47,161 bases of DNA, from the NCBI RefSeq assembly GCF_016612545.1, contig NZ_JAENRY010000023.1, positions 1 to 47,161 on the forward strand, in the 5' to 3' direction. The DNA is from Streptomyces sp. MBT65. GTDB taxonomy: Bacteria > Actinomycetota > Actinomycetes > Streptomycetales > Streptomycetaceae. Of this stretch, positions 42,854 through 47,161 are shown piece by piece; the stretch's first letter is position 1, and each line of letters opens with the position of its first letter. The position numbers and the translations under genes were made by a program. A model generated the notes under the pieces. That model was not told the origin of the DNA. It ran no database searches and saw only the letters and a program-made list of their open reading frames with translations.

Positions 42854-44143
42854 ATGGTATCGCCGTCCCCCTCCAGTTCCGCCGACGCACAGGCCCCCAC
42901 GCAGACCACCGCACCGACCGACTCCACCGACCCGTCGCGGCGTACGGCCGTAACCCTGGTCGCCGTCCTCGCCGCGCTGACCGCCGTTGCCCCGCTCGCG
43001 ACCGACATGTATGTCCCAGGGTTCCCGGCGATGGGAGACACGCTCGGGGCGAGCAGCTCGGCCGTACAGCTGACGATGACCGCGTTCCTGGCCGGACTCG
43101 TCGTCGGCCAGTTGGTGATCGGCCCGCTCAGTGACAGCCTCGGCCGCCGCGGACTGCTGATGTCCGGAACGGCCGCGTTCACGGCCTTCTCCGTCGCCTG
43201 CGCGTTCGCCCCCACCGTCGGCCTGCTCACCGGCGCCCGCTTTCTCCAGGGCCTGGCGGGTGCGGCCGGCATGGTGCTGGCCCGCGCCGTGCTGACCGAT
43301 CGCTTCCAAGGGGCCGAACTGCCCCGCTACTTCGCGGTCCTCTCCCAGATCATGGGCGTCGCGCCGGTCGCTGCACCGGTGCTCGGCGGGGCGATCCTCG
43401 CCGTGTCCACCTGGCGCGCGGTGTTCGTCGTACTGACCGTGATGGGCGGCCTGTTGCTGCTCGGCGTGGTCCGCAAGGTCCCGGAGACGCTGCCGCCGGA
43501 GCGCCGACATGCCGGCGGGATCACGAACACCTTCCGCGCGATGGGCGCGCTGCTCGGCCGCCGTACGTTCATGGGGTACGTCCTCGTCCTCGCGTTCATC
43601 TCGGCGGCGCTGTTCGCCTACATCAGCGGCTCCAGTTTCGTCTTCGAGAACCTGCACGGGGTGTCGGCCACGACGTACTCCCTCATCTTCGCGAGCAATG
43701 CCGTCGCGATGCTGATCGCCGGCGCGGCCTTCTCCCAACTCGCCGGACGGGTACGGCTGAGCAGCCTCCTCGTGGCGGCCGTCGCCGTCGCCGCGGTCGG
43801 CGCGCTGGCCCAGGTGCTGCTGGTACTGACGGTGGGGGAGACCCTGGCCGGCACCTGGATCACGCTGTTCGTCACGGCCGGTGGCATCGGCATGGCCTTC
43901 CCGTCGACCCTGAGCATTGGCCAGGCCCTCGGCCGCAACGCACCGGGCGCGGCCTCCGCCCTCCTCGGCGGCCTCCAGTTCCTGTTCGGCGCGCTCGCGG
44001 CGCCGCTGGTCGGGGTGTTCGGGGAGAACAGCTCCCTCCCGATGGCCGTGATCATGCTGATCGCCGTGGCGGCGGCGGGAGTTGCGCTGGTGGGACTGGC
44101 CAGGCCTTGGGAGGGGCGAGGAGAGCCGACAGCGTCGGCATAG
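42854..44143 (+). CDS. Bcr/CflA-type multidrug efflux MFS transporter
   Basis: This 429-aa twelve-segment MFS transporter of the Bcr/CflA (DHA1) group has DMYVPGFPAMGDTLGAS after TM1 and the loop 2-3 motif GPLSDSLGRRGLL, both typical of that group. It exports drugs such as bicyclomycin or chloramphenicol, or a secreted metabolite. ATG 42854 is chosen from the leaderless promoter; ATG 42848, two codons upstream, is in phase. It is divergent from and probably repressed by the MarR protein. Confidence 0.88.
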   Translation: MVSPSPSSSADAQAPTQTTAPTDSTDPSRRTAVTLVAVLAALTAVAPLATDMYVPGFPAMGDTLGASSSAVQLTMTAFLAGLVVGQLVIGPLSDSLGRRGLLMSGTAAFTAFSVACAFAPTVGLLTGARFLQGLAGAAGMVLARAVLTDRFQGAELPRYFAVLSQIMGVAPVAAPVLGGAILAVSTWRAVFVVLTVMGGLLLLGVVRKVPETLPPERRHAGGITNTFRAMGALLGRRTFMGYVLVLAFISAALFAYISGSSFVFENLHGVSATTYSLIFASNAVAMLIAGAAFSQLAGRVRLSSLLVAAVAVAAVGALAQVLLVLTVGETLAGTWITLFVTAGGIGMAFPSTLSIGQALGRNAPGAASALLGGLQFLFGALAAPLVGVFGENSSLPMAVIMLIAVAAAGVALVGLARPWEGRGEPTASA

Positions 44144-44344
44144 CGACGAAGCCGTTCTCGGCCGCACGGTCGCCTCGACCGACGAGATCCGCAACGCCCA
44201 ACTACGCCTGCACGGCGCCCCGTTAAGGCCGATCGGCGATCTCGATCTCGTTGCGGATACCGGCACGCAAGGCCAACTCCGCGCGGTCCAGGCCAAGATC
44301 GGCATGACATCGGTCAACGCAACGCCGCACCACAGGAGTCACCC
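44144..44344. other. Gap between exporter and hydrolase; possible gene remnant
   Basis: No convincing gene is seen. On the minus strand a 36-codon frame ending with TAA reads like a protein C-terminus (LGLDRAELALRAGIRNEIEI), followed in the same phase by more stop-interrupted protein-like sequence. Third-position GC of only about 70 % makes coding doubtful. It may be a decayed gene. Confidence 0.25.
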
Positions 44345-45127
44345 ATGCCGAAGCTCGAAGTCAACGGCGCACTGCTCGTGTACGACGACGAGGGCCCCCG
44401 CGACGGGGACGGCGTGCCGCTCGTGTTCGTCCATGGCTGGACGGCGAACCGGCATCGCTGGGACGACCAGTTCGCGCACTTCGCGGTCGGGCGGCGGGTG
44501 ATACGGCTCGATCTGCGCGGGCACGGGGAGAGCACCGGGGCGGGGGCGCGGACCGTCGACGAACTCGCAGCGGATGTCGTCGCGTTGCTCGACCATCTCG
44601 AGGTCGAACGGTTCGTGCCGGTCGGGCACTCCATGGGCGGGATGATCGCCCAGACCCTCGCCCTCACCCACCCCGAGCGCGTCGAACGCCTGGTGCTGGT
44701 CGACTCGATCAGCCGCATGACGTACAGCCGGGCGCGCGGTCTGCTGCTGGCGGTGTCCACTCTGCTGCCGTTCAAGCTGTTCGTCGCCATCAACATCCAG
44801 CGCGCCTTCGCCCCCGGCTGTCCCAAGGAGAAGATCCGTGCGTACATCGACGCCTCCGCCGCCACACCGCGCGAGGTCGTCATGACCTGCTACGGCGCGA
44901 TGCGCGCCTTCGACGTCCTCGACCGCGTGCACGAGATCACCGCGCCGACGCTCATCGCGCACGGTTACCACGACATCCAGTTGCCGCTCTCGCAGATGCT
45001 GCGGACGGCCAACGCCTACCCGGATGCTGTCGTGCGGATCGTCGACGCCGGACATGAACTGCCCGTGGAGAAACCGGCCGAACTCACCGCGCTGATCGAC
45101 GGGTTCGTGACCGCGCCGACGGCCTAG
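44345..45127 (+). CDS. Alpha/beta-hydrolase
   Basis: This 260-aa alpha/beta-hydrolase fold enzyme has an oxyanion motif HGW (residues 30-32), a nucleophile elbow GHSMGG with Ser96, and His237 in DAGHELP as the catalytic His; the acid is probably the Asp in HGYHDIQ. There is no signal peptide. ATG 44345 follows AGGAG by six bases. It ends 10 bp from the convergent response regulator. Family members include esterases, lactonases and haloperoxidase-like enzymes; the substrate is unknown. Confidence 0.9.
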   Translation: MPKLEVNGALLVYDDEGPRDGDGVPLVFVHGWTANRHRWDDQFAHFAVGRRVIRLDLRGHGESTGAGARTVDELAADVVALLDHLEVERFVPVGHSMGGMIAQTLALTHPERVERLVLVDSISRMTYSRARGLLLAVSTLLPFKLFVAINIQRAFAPGCPKEKIRAYIDASAATPREVVMTCYGAMRAFDVLDRVHEITAPTLIAHGYHDIQLPLSQMLRTANAYPDAVVRIVDAGHELPVEKPAELTALIDGFVTAPTA

Positions 45128-45137
45128 GAAGCGGAAC

Positions 45138-45794
45138 TCAGGCCGGCCGCACCAGCCCCGCGTCGTACGCGAAGATCACCGCCTGGACCCGGTCCCGCGC
45201 GCCGACCTTGGCGAGGATGCGGCTGACGTGGGACTTCACGGTGGACTCGGCGAGGCACAGGCGGTCGGCGATCTCGGTGTTGCTCCAGCCGGCCGCCATG
45301 ACGGTGAGCACCTCGCGCTCGCGGTCGGTCAGGGCGTCGAGGCGGCGGTCCTGTTCGGGAGTGCGGCCGGGCATCCGGTCGGCGAAGGCGTCGATCAGTT
45401 TGCGGGTCAGGCCGGGGGAGATGACGGCGTCCCCCGCCGCCACCGCGCGGATGCCCGCGACGAGTTCCTCGGGGAGCGCGTCCTTGAGGAGGAAGCCGCT
45501 GGCCCCGGCGCGCAGCGCGGCGTACGCGTACTCGTCGAGGTCGAAGGTGGTCAGGACCAGGACGCGGGAGCGCCCGCCCGACTGCACGATCCGGCGGGTG
45601 GCCTCGATGCCGTCCATGCCGGGCATGCGGACGTCCATCAGGACGACATCCGGGCGCAGTTCGGCCGCCAGCCGGACCGCCTCGACGCCGTGCGTGGCCT
45701 CGCCGACGGTGCTCAGGTCCGGGTACTGCTCGATGAGCATGCTGAAGCCGAGGCGTTGCAGGGCCTGGTCGTCGACGATGAGGACGGTGGTCAT
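45138..45794 (-). CDS. NarL/LuxR-family response regulator
   Basis: This 218-aa two-component response regulator has a receiver domain with DD8-9, phosphoacceptor Asp54 (VVLMDVRMPG), Thr/Lys switch residues (LTTF, LLKD) and a C-terminal LuxR helix-turn-helix (LTDREREVLTVMAAGWSNTE). Its ATG overlaps the stop of the sensor kinase as ATGA, so both are made in a fixed ratio. The target promoters are unknown. Confidence 0.93.
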   Translation of the reverse strand: MTTVLIVDDQALQRLGFSMLIEQYPDLSTVGEATHGVEAVRLAAELRPDVVLMDVRMPGMDGIEATRRIVQSGGRSRVLVLTTFDLDEYAYAALRAGASGFLLKDALPEELVAGIRAVAAGDAVISPGLTRKLIDAFADRMPGRTPEQDRRLDALTDREREVLTVMAAGWSNTEIADRLCLAESTVKSHVSRILAKVGARDRVQAVIFAYDAGLVRPA

Positions 45795-47107
45795 GCCGGG
45801 TGCTTCTCCATGAGGTCGGGGGCGGTCGAGGTGAGGTGGAGGAGGGCGCGGACGGTCCAGCCATCACGGGAGTTGGGGCCCGCCGCGACCTGCCCGCCGT
45901 AGAGCGCGGCCCGCTCGCGCATGCCGACCAGGCCCTTGCCCGACTCGTCGGTGCCGGCCGCCTGATGCGGGCCGGTGTCCTCCGCGGTCACCGTCACGGC
46001 CTCCGCATCGGCCGTGACCGTGACCTCGACGGTCGTGTCCGGTGCCGCGTGCTTGAGCGTGTTGGTGAGGGCTTCCTGCACGATGCGGTAGACGGCGAGC
46101 TGAAGTCCCTGGGGCAGACCGGTCAGTCGGCCCTCCAACCGCAGGGTGGCGGCGGGGCCCGCGGACCGGACCCGCTCCATCAGGGCGCCGAGATCGGCCA
46201 GGCCCGGCTGGGGCGCGAGCGGAGTGTCGTCGGGCTCGTCCTCGTGGATGACGGCGAGCAGCCTGCGCAGTTCCGCCAGCGCGCCGCGCCCGCTCTCGGC
46301 GATGATCCGCAGCGTGTCCGCGCCCCGCTTCGGCTTGGTCTCGGCGAGCCCGGCGGCACCGCCCGCGAGGCCGACGATCACGGCGAGGGTGTGGCCGAGG
46401 ATGTCGTGCATCTCCCGTGCCACCCGGGCGCGTTCGCCGGCCGCGGCCAGCCGGGCGCGCTGGTCGCGCTCCACCTCAAGACGTACGGCGTGCTCCTTGA
46501 GGGCCTCGATATAGGCGTTCACGAGTTTCCCGGCCAGCCCCAGCGCGGCCATGGACAGCACGGCGACCACGGCCAGGAACGCCAGCACTGGGGTGCTGGC
46601 CTCGTCGCGGGACCCGCTGGCGCCGTTGAAGAAGACGATCGACACGAAAGTCTGGGTGAGGGTGTACACCACGCCGACGGCCAACTGACTCGGGGCCCCG
46701 AAGCGTCCCAGATTGAGCAGCGCCACCAACTGGGTGGCACTCGAACCCGAGTCCACCCGCAGGGCCAGGCACACCTCGGAGAGGATGACCAGGACGGTGA
46801 AGACCAGCACGGGCCGCTGTCTGCGCCACAGCAACGGCACGGTGTACCCGGCCGTGATCGCCAGCATCAGCACGAAGCGCGGCACGGAGTCGTGGGCCGC
46901 GCGGACCAGGCCAGGAATCCCGGCCAGGGCATAACAGGCGGGCACCCCCCACAGCCTGACCCGCGGATGAGCCGTGTCGGCCGACCGCACCCGCCCCAGC
47001 CATGTGAGCAGCCCGACGACCGCGCGGTACTCGGAGTCGCCCAGCCGGTCCCCTCCCATCAGGCTCTCGGGCATGAACGACCGGGACGTCGTCGGTGCTG
47101 CGGTCAC
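45791..47107 (-). CDS. Two-component sensor histidine kinase (NarL-type partner)
   Basis: This 438-aa membrane kinase has about five to six hydrophobic segments in residues about 50-205, a HisKA_3 dimerisation domain with phospho-acceptor in AREMHDILGH, and a C-terminal HATPase (EALTNTLKHA N-box and GKGLVGMRER G-box). The long extracytoplasmic loops of nutrient sensors are missing, so the signal is probably sensed in or near the membrane. I chose GTG 47107 because GGAGGG lies eight bases upstream. The open frame upstream would run through a perfect palindrome at the window edge. Confidence 0.9.
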   Translation of the reverse strand: MTAAPTTSRSFMPESLMGGDRLGDSEYRAVVGLLTWLGRVRSADTAHPRVRLWGVPACYALAGIPGLVRAAHDSVPRFVLMLAITAGYTVPLLWRRQRPVLVFTVLVILSEVCLALRVDSGSSATQLVALLNLGRFGAPSQLAVGVVYTLTQTFVSIVFFNGASGSRDEASTPVLAFLAVVAVLSMAALGLAGKLVNAYIEALKEHAVRLEVERDQRARLAAAGERARVAREMHDILGHTLAVIVGLAGGAAGLAETKPKRGADTLRIIAESGRGALAELRRLLAVIHEDEPDDTPLAPQPGLADLGALMERVRSAGPAATLRLEGRLTGLPQGLQLAVYRIVQEALTNTLKHAAPDTTVEVTVTADAEAVTVTAEDTGPHQAAGTDESGKGLVGMRERAALYGGQVAAGPNSRDGWTVRALLHLTSTAPDLMEKHPA

Positions 47108-47112
47108 GGGAT

Positions 47113-47161
47113 ACACCCTCCATGGTGCAGGCGGGCGGCCCGCCTGCACCATGGAGGGTGT
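47113..47161. repeat. Perfect 24-bp inverted repeat at the window end
   Basis: Bases 47113-47136 are exactly mirrored by 47138-47161 with one base (47137) between them, ending on the last base of the window. The left arm contains the ribosome site of the sensor kinase. It may be a genuine leader palindrome or a fold-back artefact at a contig end; the true extent is unknown because the window stops. Confidence 0.8.

Noticed and set aside
47113..47161. Streptomyces telomere palindrome at the window end
   Set aside because: Telomeres have several short palindromes with GCA-type loops; a single 24-bp palindrome over a ribosome site does not fit.
1..47161. tRNA, rRNA, CRISPR, insertion sequences, phage or integrase genes
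   Set aside because: I looked for conserved rRNA motifs, regularly spaced repeats, transposase-like proteins and cloverleaf-like sequences and saw none. A covariance-model search would be needed to exclude small RNAs.

Overview
This 47 kb window is very GC-rich, with almost every codon ending in G or C and many GTG starts. Its gene content (20S proteasome beta subunit, sugar ABC transporters without an ATPase gene, SpoIIE-type phosphatases, HATPase anti-sigma-like proteins, a stand-alone cytochrome P450) indicates a Streptomyces or close relative. The window looks chromosomal. I see no rRNA, tRNA, CRISPR array, transposase, phage gene or integrase.

Layout. 1-1123: the end of an unrecognised gene and a flippase-like membrane protein (UPF0104/LPG-synthase TM family). 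1196-2050: a 20S proteasome beta subunit with no alpha-subunit gene beside it. 2084-15558: a pentose/galactoside utilisation region made of araB-araA-araD, a secreted clan GH-A glycosidase with three C-terminal beta-sandwich modules, two ABC permeases, a sugar-binding lipoprotein, a LacI-type repressor and a divergent GH36 alpha-galactosidase. Together these suggest uptake and breakdown of an arabinose/galactose-containing plant polysaccharide, with the transporter ATPase (probably MsiK) encoded elsewhere. 15732-19924: a large ATPase-LuxR regulator, a MEDS-domain protein and an RsbW-like ATPase. 19931-21902: two PAP2 phosphatases and a DedA protein, translationally coupled. Divergent from them, 22126-25481 carries an EfeU-EfeO fusion and the Tat-exported DyP peroxidase EfeB (iron uptake). 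25617-26765: a nickel/cobalt permease. 26771-29214: an amino-acid permease and an unrecognised protein. 29439-33119: a soluble transhydrogenase (SthA-type), a 62-aa protein and a GH15 glucoamylase-like enzyme. 33245-34732: a secreted FG-GAP repeat protein. 34780-40120: two tandem multidomain PP2C/SpoIIE phosphatases. 40413-42198: one likely and one doubtful small ORF, then a P450. 42235-45127: a MarR regulator, a divergent Bcr/CflA-type drug exporter and an alpha/beta hydrolase. 45138-47107: a NarL-type two-component pair.

Regulatory DNA is unusually readable. The lacI-type gene has a TTGACG-17-CACAAT promoter that would start transcription at its own ATG (leaderless), with two palindromic operators on it. 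The Bcr-type exporter shows the same leaderless arrangement. The araB leader holds a 7-7-7 inverted repeat. Three 18-bp sites of the form CTAC-N6-GTAG lie between dedA and efeUO, and two inverted repeats with 5-bp spacers precede the nickel permease.

Most worth following up: the orphan proteasome beta subunit, the three-site operator array at the efeUO/dedA divergon, the unclassified glycosidase, the 60-codon gene beside the P450, and a perfect 24-bp fold-back on the last bases of the window that may be an assembly-end artefact.
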